64,000 nucleotides of DNA from Pseudomonas tremae (GTDB lineage: Bacteria > Pseudomonadota > Gammaproteobacteria > Pseudomonadales > Pseudomonadaceae), in NCBI RefSeq assembly GCF_001401155.1, contig NZ_LJRO01000031.1, positions 92,113-156,112 on the forward strand. The letters run 5' to 3'. The stretch's first letter is position 1. Each line of letters starts with the position of its first letter. A model generated the notes under the pieces. That model was not told the origin of the DNA. It searched no databases and worked only from the letters and a program-made list of their open reading frames with translations. Shown piece after piece: positions 57,152 to 64,000 of the stretch. The position numbers and the translations under genes are program-made.

Positions 57152-58681
57152 TCAAGTACTCGGTTTGCTGAACAGAACATGGATTTTCGACCTTAGTGGC
57201 CTGTGACTTCCCGCCACTAGCGCGAGTGTGATCAGACCGCTGACGGCCATCGCCAAAAGCAGGCTGCCTCGACTCTGGCCTGCGATCAGGCGAAACACAG
57301 GCTCACTGATCGCCAACCCGACAGCGGTCATGATGGTGATGCGCACGATATCGCTCAGCCACTGCCGATGAATGCCTGGTGCCAGACATTGATGCACGAT
57401 CAACGGCCAGATGGCGAAAGACGTCATGCGCAGAAAAAACCAGGCCAGCGCAGCGCCGTACACGCCCTGATAATGAATGGCCAGGCACATGACGGGCACC
57501 GTGATGGCGGTCGATACCAGGCTGTACCAGAGGTGCAGCTGCATCCGGCCATAGGCGTACTGCAGATAGAACTGAAAGGCGCTGGCGGCCATGATCGCGC
57601 TGCCCAGTGCATACCAGCCCAGCACCGGACGACTCCAGCGGGCGGCCATTTCGTCGCCGCTCCACGCGAAGATCAACGGCTCGGCATGCAAGGCAATGAC
57701 GGCGGCCAGTGGAAAGAGAACGCTGCAGGCCATGCGATTAGCGCCGAGAAACAACGCGTGCATGTCGTCGCGTTTGCCTTCGGCCATCAACACCGTCATG
57801 CGCGGCAGTAGCGTCTGAATCAGTGGATTGGCCAGCATCAGAATGCCGGTGGTAATCAACGCAACAAGGGAAAAGTAGCCGTACTGGTCCAGCGGCAGCA
57901 CGTTCGACAGTAGCGCCTTGTCCATCTGGGTCAGCACGACCCACAGCACCGCGCTCAGCGACAGACTGCCGGCGAACGGCAGAATCGGTTTGACGAGTGG
58001 CCAGTCCAGACCGCTCAGCCAGCGTGGCGCGGGCATCTGATGCCAGGCTTTGCAGGCGAAGACCAGTGTCTCGATCAATCCCACTGCTGCCTGAAACTCA
58101 AAGAAGTGCCTTGGGTCCTGGGAGAACTGGCTGACCAGTAGCAGCCCGCCCAGATAGCGCAGCGTGGCGATCGACACATTGGCAGCGTTGAGCCAGCCAT
58201 GCTGTTCGAGCCCCTGAAGACCACTTTTGTACAGAGTCGAATAGAGGCGCAGGGCAATGATCAACCCCATCAAGCCGATACAGTAGGACAGTGTGTCGGG
58301 CTGCAGCGTGTCTGCATTGAGCCAGCGCGTGGCGATCCATGTGCTGGCTGCAACGATGAGCAAGCCACTGAGCACCGCCAGCGGCAGAAACAGCAGCTCA
58401 AACGAGCGCAACAGTAGACCAAGCTTTTGCTCGAGCGCGGGAGTGCCCCGTTGATGAGCCACTGCGCGTACCAGACTTGGAGACAACCCGGCGTCCAGCA
58501 GTTGCAACCAGGCTTGCAGCAGTGTGAAGAAACCGATCAGGCCATAGGCTTCGGCGCCCAGATGGTTCAGGTAGAACGGCATGATCAGAATCCCGATCAG
58601 CAGCACATAAGCCTGACCACCGTAATTCAGTAACGTGTTACGAAAGATGGAGACATGAAGCGAGGAGGGGCCGTGGGTCAT
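57152..58681 (-). CDS. Wzx-type polysaccharide flippase
   Basis: 509-aa inner-membrane protein with about twelve to fourteen spans (NYGGQAYVLLIGILIMPFYL, YGYFSLVALITTGILMLANPL, FPLAAVIALHAEPLIFAWSG). It moves undecaprenyl-linked repeat units to the periplasmic face. ATG 58681 lies 2 bp after the aminotransferase stop. The longer in-frame extension would overlap that gene and is rejected. A matching Wzy polymerase gene was not found in the operon. Confidence 0.88.
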   Translation of the reverse strand: MTHGPSSLHVSIFRNTLLNYGGQAYVLLIGILIMPFYLNHLGAEAYGLIGFFTLLQAWLQLLDAGLSPSLVRAVAHQRGTPALEQKLGLLLRSFELLFLPLAVLSGLLIVAASTWIATRWLNADTLQPDTLSYCIGLMGLIIALRLYSTLYKSGLQGLEQHGWLNAANVSIATLRYLGGLLLVSQFSQDPRHFFEFQAAVGLIETLVFACKAWHQMPAPRWLSGLDWPLVKPILPFAGSLSLSAVLWVVLTQMDKALLSNVLPLDQYGYFSLVALITTGILMLANPLIQTLLPRMTVLMAEGKRDDMHALFLGANRMACSVLFPLAAVIALHAEPLIFAWSGDEMAARWSRPVLGWYALGSAIMAASAFQFYLQYAYGRMQLHLWYSLVSTAITVPVMCLAIHYQGVYGAALAWFFLRMTSFAIWPLIVHQCLAPGIHRQWLSDIVRITIMTAVGLAISEPVFRLIAGQSRGSLLLAMAVSGLITLALVAGSHRPLRSKIHVLFSKPST

Positions 58682-58683
58682 GA

Positions 58684-59805
58684 TCAACTTGCCCGCGCAA
58701 TGGCAGGCGCGCCATAACCGGAACCTTCCAGGCTGCAGGCTTCGATCAGCGTGCGAATGACCAGGTCCTGATCGCTTTTCTGCAGGCCCGGGTAGATAGG
58801 CAGGCACAGCACCCGCTCGCTCAAGGCCCGGGAGACGGCCTGTGCCGGTTGCGGTTGCAGATATTCAAGCGTGTCCAGCGATGGATAAAAGTAACGACGA
58901 GGGTTGATCTCGCGCAGGTTCAGCGCAGTGCGTACTTGCAACAGCTGTTGCTCGTCGCGCAAGGCCACGGGGTAGTAGCTGTTGTTCAGGCTGCTGTCGG
59001 TCTGGGGTTGCTGCAGATCGAGGTAGCTTTCCAGTGATGAGGTGTAGCGGCACGCGATCTCTGCGCGCTCCTCGAGAATGTTTTCAATGTTGTCCAGAAC
59101 ACACAGCCCCATCGCTGCGGAAAACTCATTGAGTTTGGCATTGATGCCAATGCCGTCGATCCGGTCCACTCCGGATATACCGAAGTTGCACAACAGATGG
59201 GCCTTCCTGGCCAGTTCGTCGTCATTCGTGATGATCGCGCCGCCTTCGATGGTATGAAACAGCTTGGTGGCATGGAAACTCAGGGTACTGATATCGCCAT
59301 GGTTCAGCACCGACTGGCCCGCATGGCGCACGGCGAATGCGTGCGCGCCGTCATACACCACTTTGAGCGAGTGTTTGCGAGCAATCTGTTGAATTGCTTC
59401 AACGGCGCAAGGATTGCCAAACACATGTGTGCCGACGATCGCGGTAGTGTCCTCGGCGATACTGTTGCTGATGTGTTGCGGAGAGATGTTCCAGGTGGCC
59501 GGATCGATATCGGCAAAAATCGGCCGGATGCCTTCCCATTGCAGCGAGCTGCTGGTGGCGACAAAGCTGAACGGCGTGGTCACGGCGCTACCTGTCAGGC
59601 CCAGGGCGCGATAGGCAACCTGCAAGGCCAGTGTGCCGTTGTTGGTCAGAATAATATGACGGACACCCAGGTAATCCTTGAGGCGGTCAGTCAGTTCCTT
59701 CGCCAGCGGGCCATGATTGGTCAGCCAGCCTCTGGCGTAAATCCCTTCGACGTAGCGTTTGAACTGATCGATATTCCCCAGGTAAGTCTTGGTCACATTA
59801 ATCAT
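58684..59805 (-). CDS. DegT/DnrJ/EryC1 (AHBA_syn) sugar aminotransferase
   Basis: 373-aa PLP-dependent aminotransferase acting on nucleotide-linked keto-sugars. The PLP Lys lies in STLSFHATKLFHTIEGGAI. Other family stretches are HIILTNNGTLALQVAYRAL, TTPFSFVATSSSLQW, VYDGAHAFAVRHAG and LNEFSAAMGLCVLDNI. Likely makes an amino-deoxy sugar (VioA/FdtB/WecE-like) for the polymer. No other nucleotide-sugar gene is present in the operon, so the keto-sugar substrate must come from elsewhere. ATG 59805 has GGAGG 5 bp upstream. It is the first gene of the operon. Confidence 0.9.
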   Translation of the reverse strand: MINVTKTYLGNIDQFKRYVEGIYARGWLTNHGPLAKELTDRLKDYLGVRHIILTNNGTLALQVAYRALGLTGSAVTTPFSFVATSSSLQWEGIRPIFADIDPATWNISPQHISNSIAEDTTAIVGTHVFGNPCAVEAIQQIARKHSLKVVYDGAHAFAVRHAGQSVLNHGDISTLSFHATKLFHTIEGGAIITNDDELARKAHLLCNFGISGVDRIDGIGINAKLNEFSAAMGLCVLDNIENILEERAEIACRYTSSLESYLDLQQPQTDSSLNNSYYPVALRDEQQLLQVRTALNLREINPRRYFYPSLDTLEYLQPQPAQAVSRALSERVLCLPIYPGLQKSDQDLVIRTLIEACSLEGSGYGAPAIARAS

Positions 59806-59891
59806 CGAAGCCTCCATGTCTCTCTGAACCAGGTTGTTGCCAAACGAATGACCAGGCGCGTCTCGGCTACAGCGTCACATTGCTTCAGGCA

Positions 59892-59902
59892 ACGCTACCG
59901 CC
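59892..59902 (-). promoter_or_regulatory. ops element (RfaH recruitment site)
   Basis: On the minus strand the bases read GGCGGTAGCGT, followed by T, which matches the E. coli ops sequence GGCGGTAGCGTG at 11 of 12 positions. It lies 86 bp before the first gene of the exopolysaccharide operon, inside the expected untranslated leader. The same operon encodes RfaH. Confidence 0.85.
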
Positions 59903-60087
59903 ATACCGAACGCGTTCAGTACTTTCAAAGGGGGGATTCAAGAGTCAACAGGCATCCGCCAGCGCAAGATGAGCACTGGGGAAATAACTAACTGCGTGGG
60001 ACGGAACAGCAGCCAACTTCGACGTGGTTATCCTGGCGCCTGCTCTGCGGCATGTGCGTAATGATCAGGATGTGTGTCTGACAGCGC

Positions 60088-60118
60088 TATATATCGGTGG
60101 CAACAGGGTATCTGTCAA
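60088..60118 (-). promoter_or_regulatory. Candidate sigma-70 promoter of the exopolysaccharide operon
   Basis: On the minus strand a perfect -35 TTGACA (60113-60118) is followed after 17 bp by GATATA, overlapping TATATA (60088-60095). Transcription from here would give a leader of about 275 nt that contains the ops element. Confidence 0.55.
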
Positions 60119-60531
60119 ATTATTTCGTCAGTCTTCTGTTGTTTTCCAGAAAAAGACTTTCGGCTTATTCGCTAACTCGTTGATTGTTATGAGTGTCAAA
60201 AAAACAGCAGTTAAGCGTTGCTTTTTACTGGCACCTTTTACGCGCCATTTCGAAGCAGTAAAGGTCGTCCAGGCAGGCTGGCCTGCATACCTGGTGCGAG
60301 CTTTATGTTCTGTAGGGTTCTATTTGGTGTAATGCATGATTCTCCAGGGCGGTTGGTGGTTCCCGACTGGGCATGGGCCGCTTCATTCATGAGCAGGACA
60401 TCGGACGCGCGGCCGGGTTGATCAGAGAATCCCTGCTTCGGCCAGCGTTTTGGGCGGTTGCTCAGTCTCGATGAGTGCTCCATTATCTGAACCAGCGAAA
60501 GCAGCCAATTTTCGGGTCAGCAGGAGAATCA

Positions 60532-62340
60532 ATGAGCACGCAATCCTACGTCGGTTCAGCAGTGGCAGAACGTCTTGCGCAAACCCGCGCCTTGATGAGC
60601 CGGGAGCATATCGATGCCTATCTGGTGCCGTCGGCGGATCCGCACCTTTCCGAATACTTGCCCGGTTACTGGCAGGGCCGGCAATGGCTGTCAGGTTTTC
60701 ACGGTTCAGTCGGTACGTTGATCATCACCCAGGATTTTGCGGGCATATGGGCTGACAGTCGTTACTGGGAGCAGGCAACCAAAGAGCTCGCAGGCAGCGG
60801 CATAGAGCTGGTCAAGCTGTTACCTGGCCAGCAAGGCCCGCTTGAATGGCTGGCTGATCAGGCCAAGGCTGAGACCGTGGTTGCCGTTGATGGCGCAGTT
60901 CTCGCTGTTGCTTCTTCTCGTACTCTGGCCAGCAAGCTCTACGAGCGCGGCGCTCGCCTGCGGACCGACATCGATCTGCTCATCGAACTGTGGGCGGACC
61001 GCCCGGTCTTGCCGACTCACCCGATTTACGAGCATCTGCCTCCGCAGGCTTCGCTGACTCGTGGCGAGAAGCTGACACGCGTCCGTCAGATCATGCTCGA
61101 GCGCAAGGCTGACTGGCACTTTATCGCCACGCTGGATGATATTGCCTGGCTGTTTAATCTGCGCGGCGCAGACGTGTCCTACAATCCGGTGTTCATCTCC
61201 TTCGCATTGATCGGTCCGCAAAGTGTGACGCTGTTTGTTGATGCCAGGAAGGTCCCGGAGGGCGTGCGTACCAGTCTCGAGCGCGACGGTATCAACCTGC
61301 TGGATTACACGCGAATCGGCGCGGCCTTGCGTGAGTTGCCCAAAGACGCTCGACTGCTGGTGGATCCGGCGCGTGTGACATGTGGGTTGCTCGATTATCT
61401 GGACAGCGAAGTGATGCTGGTCGAGGGACTGAACCCGAGCACACTGCTGAAATCGCAGAAAACCGAGGTGGATGCGGATCATATTCGCCATGCAATGGAG
61501 CAGGACGGCGCGGCGCTCTGTGAATTCTTTGCCTGGCTGGATGGCGCGTTGGGGAAAGAGCCCGTCAGCGAGCTGACAATCGATGAAATGCTCACTCAGG
61601 CGCGGGAGCGTCGCCCGGATTATGTGTCGCCCAGCTTTGCGACCATTGCGGGTTTCAATGCCAACGGCGCGATGCCGCATTACCGCGCGACCGAAGCAGA
61701 GCATTCCCTGATCGAGGGGGATGGCTTGTTGCTGATAGATTCGGGCGGTCAGTACCTTGGCGGCACCACTGATATCACGCGCATGGTCGCAATAGGTACG
61801 CCGAGCGTCGAACAGAAGCAGGACTGCGCGCGAGTCCTCAAGGGGGTCATTGCGCTGTCGCGCACTCATTTTCCGAAGGGCATTCTGTCTCCGTTGCTGG
61901 ACGCTATCGCTCGCGCGCCGATCTGGAGCGACGGCGTCAACTATGGCCACGGTACGGGGCATGGCGTAGGGTATTTTCTGAATGTTCACGAGGGGCCGCA
62001 GGTCATTGCCTATCAGGCGCCGGCGACACCTCAGACAGCCATGCTGCCTGGCATGATCACGTCCATCGAGCCCGGGACCTATCGCCCGGGTCGCTGGGGC
62101 GTACGTATCGAAAACCTGGTGATCAATCAGGTGGCTGCCACGACCGAGTTCGGCGATTTTCTGCGTTTTGAAACCCTGACGCTTTGCCCGATCGATACCC
62201 GCTGCATTGAGGTATCGATGCTGAACGAGGAAGAGCGCAACTGGCTGAATGACTACCACGCGCAGGTCCGAGGTCGATTGAGCCCATTGCTTGACGGTGC
62301 TGCACTTGCCTGGCTGCAGGCCCGCACAGTCGCAATCTGA
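60532..62340 (+). CDS. pepP: Xaa-Pro aminopeptidase (M24B, three-domain type)
   Basis: 602-aa cytosolic metallopeptidase that removes N-terminal residues before proline. It is the long form with two creatinase-like N-terminal domains (RALMSREHIDAYLVPSADPH, YLPGYWQGRQWLSGFHGSVG, DDIAWLFNLRGADVSYNP). The C-terminal M24 domain has metal ligands in LLIDSGGQY, TTDITR, GTGHGVGYF, ITSIEPGTY and RIENLV. ATG 60532 follows AGGAGAATCA, and the in-frame extension to 60475 is rejected. Not to be confused with the shorter PepP of about 440 aa, which these genomes usually also carry elsewhere. Confidence 0.9.
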   Translation: MSTQSYVGSAVAERLAQTRALMSREHIDAYLVPSADPHLSEYLPGYWQGRQWLSGFHGSVGTLIITQDFAGIWADSRYWEQATKELAGSGIELVKLLPGQQGPLEWLADQAKAETVVAVDGAVLAVASSRTLASKLYERGARLRTDIDLLIELWADRPVLPTHPIYEHLPPQASLTRGEKLTRVRQIMLERKADWHFIATLDDIAWLFNLRGADVSYNPVFISFALIGPQSVTLFVDARKVPEGVRTSLERDGINLLDYTRIGAALRELPKDARLLVDPARVTCGLLDYLDSEVMLVEGLNPSTLLKSQKTEVDADHIRHAMEQDGAALCEFFAWLDGALGKEPVSELTIDEMLTQARERRPDYVSPSFATIAGFNANGAMPHYRATEAEHSLIEGDGLLLIDSGGQYLGGTTDITRMVAIGTPSVEQKQDCARVLKGVIALSRTHFPKGILSPLLDAIARAPIWSDGVNYGHGTGHGVGYFLNVHEGPQVIAYQAPATPQTAMLPGMITSIEPGTYRPGRWGVRIENLVINQVAATTEFGDFLRFETLTLCPIDTRCIEVSMLNEEERNWLNDYHAQVRGRLSPLLDGAALAWLQARTVAI

Positions 62341-62364
62341 GCAGGGCTGCCCGGTGTCGCTGGT

Positions 62365-62679
62365 TCAGTCCTGCGGCACCGGGTTGTTCAGGGGCGTGTT
62401 CTTCTTGCAGACGATAATCATGCTGCGGCTTGTGTAGCCCGCCGGGTTCAGACCAAAGGGGTAGTCTTCCGGTTCTTCGGTGACATCCCCTGACTTGGCT
62501 ATGACCTTGAAGGTTCGTGATGCACAGGCATTCGTTGCCAGCTCATAACATTTCGCCCAGGAAGAGGTGAGACCCGAGCAGTTGATATGGATGCCGCGTT
62601 TGCCCGGCATTACCGGCTTGGAAGTAGCGGCACAACCTGCCACTGCTAACATGGCCAGTGCGATAAAAGTGTATTTCAT
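62365..62679 (-). CDS. Small lipoprotein of unknown function
   Basis: 104-aa precursor with lipobox AVAGC (Cys16). The mature part has several cysteines (INCSGL, AKCYELATNAC, IIVCKKNTP) that could form disulfides in the periplasm. ATG 62679 follows AAAGGA. A longer frame to 62733 is not supported. Single gene, convergent with the aminopeptidase gene. Confidence 0.75.
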   Translation of the reverse strand: MKYTFIALAMLAVAGCAATSKPVMPGKRGIHINCSGLTSSWAKCYELATNACASRTFKVIAKSGDVTEEPEDYPFGLNPAGYTSRSMIIVCKKNTPLNNPVPQD

Positions 62680-62844
62680 TCCTTTCCTTAGCGGGCCATT
62701 ACTGATCGCGATCCACCTGAATCGCTGCATCATGGATCGGTAAAAGCGTTGTCCGGTTTCTCGAAAATGTAGCAGTCAGGTGTAAACATGGCGCATGCGC
62801 GTGACAAATGCTAGTGCCATTGCGTTTCTCGTCTGCTGGCGCGT

Positions 62845-63732
62845 TCAATCTGCGGGCACCAACTGAGGTTTGGCATTTGCCGAGCTCAGGGTCGCCCCGA
62901 TCGACGCAAAAATGATTGCGCCGATCGCCAGCCATTGAGTCAGTGAAAGATCCTCATGAAGGAATATCAGGCCTGACAGCGCTGCAAATACCGGTTCCAG
63001 GCTTGCCAGTGTGCCGAACGTGCGCGCCGACATGCGTGTCAGCGCGATCATCTCCAGACTGTAGGGGAGGGCGGTCGATAATATCGCGACGCCCAGCGCG
63101 GCGGGTATCAATGATATATCCAGCAATGCACTGCCAGCGTGTATCACACCGATCGGTCCGATAAACAGTGCGGCAATCATGACGCCAAGCGCGGCCGTCT
63201 GAACACCATTGTCTGCGCCGGCCTTCTGGCCGAACACTATATAAGCTGCCCAGCAGACGCCTGCCCCGAGCGCGTAGCAAGCGCCCACCAGATCGACCGC
63301 AGCATCCGAGTTGCCCAAAGGGATCAACAGCAACAGGCCGATGACGGCAAGTGTCACCCATAGAAAGTCGATGGGTTTGCGCGATGACAGCAAGGCCACC
63401 GCCAGTGGGCCGGTGAATTCCAGTGCAACAGCTATTCCCAGAGGCACCGTCTGCAATGACATATAGAAGAGGAAATTCATGCAGCCCAGCGCAATGCCGT
63501 AGATCACGACAGTGCGCAACGACTTTGCAGTCAGGCTCGCTCGCCACGGACGAAGGATGACAAGCAGGATCAGGCTCGCGAATACCAGCCTGAGCGTCGT
63601 GGTTCCTTGAGCGCCTACAACCGGAAAAAGGCTCTTTGCCAATGATGCGCCGCTTTGAATCGACACCATGGCAATGATCAGTAGTCCCAAGGGAAAGAGG
63701 GCTGAGAGGATATTGTTGGATTTGTAAGGCAT
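62845..63732 (-). CDS. rhtA: Threonine/homoserine exporter RhtA-like (EamA family)
   Basis: 295-aa membrane protein with ten predicted spans. It has LFPLGLLIIAMVSIQSGASLAKSLFPVVG, VPLGIAVALEFTGPLAVALLSSRKPID and IALTRMSARTFGTLASLEPVFAALSGLIFL, which are characteristic of RhtA. ATG 63732 starts MPYKSNNILSA. The upstream in-frame extension to 63846 has no protein character. Substrate assignment follows the family. Confidence 0.87.
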   Translation of the reverse strand: MPYKSNNILSALFPLGLLIIAMVSIQSGASLAKSLFPVVGAQGTTTLRLVFASLILLVILRPWRASLTAKSLRTVVIYGIALGCMNFLFYMSLQTVPLGIAVALEFTGPLAVALLSSRKPIDFLWVTLAVIGLLLLIPLGNSDAAVDLVGACYALGAGVCWAAYIVFGQKAGADNGVQTAALGVMIAALFIGPIGVIHAGSALLDISLIPAALGVAILSTALPYSLEMIALTRMSARTFGTLASLEPVFAALSGLIFLHEDLSLTQWLAIGAIIFASIGATLSSANAKPQLVPAD

Positions 63733-63891
63733 TTCGGTTCTGCGTCCTTGGGGTGCTGCGCTCTGGGGGCTGACATGATGAGGAATAAATGATATCTGAG
63801 CAATATATTGCTCAGATGGCACTTTCCTTTCTATATAGGTGGTCACAGGGCGTGTTGAAATGGGGAATTAGAGAGATTTGAGAATTAACGG

Positions 63892-63919
63892 TTGACGCCC
63901 TCTGTGATCTGTCTATAAT
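63892..63919 (+). promoter_or_regulatory. Strong sigma-70 promoter with GC-rich discriminator, probably for a stable-RNA operon
   Basis: TTGACG (63892-63897) and TATAAT (63914-63919) with a 16-bp spacer, followed by TCGCCCC. A GC-rich discriminator of this kind is typical of stringently controlled rRNA and tRNA promoters. The AT-rich, A-tract-containing bases just upstream could act as an UP element. The gene it drives lies beyond the window. Confidence 0.65.
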
Positions 63920-63928
63920 TCGCCCCAC

Positions 63929-63979
63929 TTCCGGCGCAGACGGAAACGAAAAAGCCTTGTAGATCAATAGTTTACAAGG
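63929..63979 (+). other. Structured leader after the right-edge promoter
   Basis: Two hairpins follow the start site: TTCCG/CGGAA (63929-63945) and CCTTGTA/TACAAGG (63955-63979). No start codon with a ribosome site follows up to the window end. This fits the leader of an rRNA or tRNA transcript rather than an mRNA, but the mature RNA is not in view. Confidence 0.45.
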
Positions 63980-64000
63980 ATTCGGAGTGAAGAGTCAGCG

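Larger units (their letters stand above)
59806..60531. other. 726-bp regulatory region between the EPS operon and the aminopeptidase gene
   Basis: Holds the ops element, a candidate minus-strand promoter and an AT-rich stretch around 60100-60220. No open frame with protein character was found on either strand. On the right, AGGAGAATCA (60522-60531) is the ribosome site for the aminopeptidase. Confidence 0.6.

Noticed and set aside
60024..60332. 102-codon open frame before the aminopeptidase gene
   Set aside because: No ribosome site and no domain. It overlaps the candidate promoter of the exopolysaccharide operon.
1..64000. CRISPR array, insertion sequence, integrase or tRNA gene
   Set aside because: No regularly spaced repeats, transposase or integrase motifs, or cloverleaf-type sequences were seen on either strand. 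A dedicated search with tRNA and repeat-finding programs could still find a short one.

Overview
The window is chromosomal DNA from a fluorescent pseudomonad, most likely the Pseudomonas syringae group. The grounds are the codon usage, the A/B-fused Mnh/Sha antiporter operon, the Ku/LigD pair, the DUF2789 protein, and a short hairpin repeat with a core close to repeats I recall from P. syringae intergenic regions. No alignment was run. No prophage, insertion sequence, CRISPR array or complete RNA gene was seen.

Left part (1-11.5 kb): the distal part of a myo-inositol catabolic operon on the + strand. It runs from mmsA/iolA (5' end outside the window) through an inosose-isomerase-type TIM barrel (iolI), iolD, iolG, an IolH-like TIM barrel and an IolW-like dehydrogenase to a terminator. 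A separate three-gene ABC importer unit follows (binding protein, double ATPase, permease). Its promoter region carries a perfect 18-bp palindrome with the GGAA-N6-TTCC core described for IolR repressors.

11.5-24 kb: a zinc-finger-deficient DksA paralogue, a chemoreceptor with an extra C-terminal module, an orphan DUF2235/Tle1-type lipase, DUF2789, a conserved unknown protein, and the minus-strand Mnh antiporter operon mnhA(B)CDEFG. In this operon mnhD is frameshifted by an 8-bp tandem duplication.

24-45 kb: housekeeping and accessory metabolism. It includes an XRE-cupin regulator, an FAD oxidoreductase, a sulfonate monooxygenase with its sigma-54 activator (msuD-sfnR), and Ku with a frameshifted ligD. 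Further along are PssA, a TonB-dependent receptor with Fur-box-like sites, GlpQ, a 2-hydroxyacid dehydrogenase, and a glutamine-amidotransferase-like protein coupled to an ABM monooxygenase. The region ends with a CoA-transferase/short-chain fatty acid transport operon with a LysR regulator, a small lipoprotein, a LysE exporter and an orphan ssuE.

45.5-60.1 kb: one 14-kb minus-strand exopolysaccharide operon of twelve genes: aminotransferase, flippase, GT2, Wzb phosphatase, Wzc kinase, RfaH, GT2, three GT4, polyprenyl-phosphate glycosyltransferase and Wza-like export protein. It has a candidate promoter, an ops element (11 of 12 bases) in the leader, its own RfaH gene, and a terminal hairpin. 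The Wzc gene and one GT4 gene are frameshifted and no Wzy polymerase is present, so the locus looks damaged.

60.5-64 kb: an aminopeptidase P, a small lipoprotein, an RhtA-type exporter, and at the right edge a strong promoter with a GC-rich discriminator that probably drives a stable-RNA operon beyond the window.
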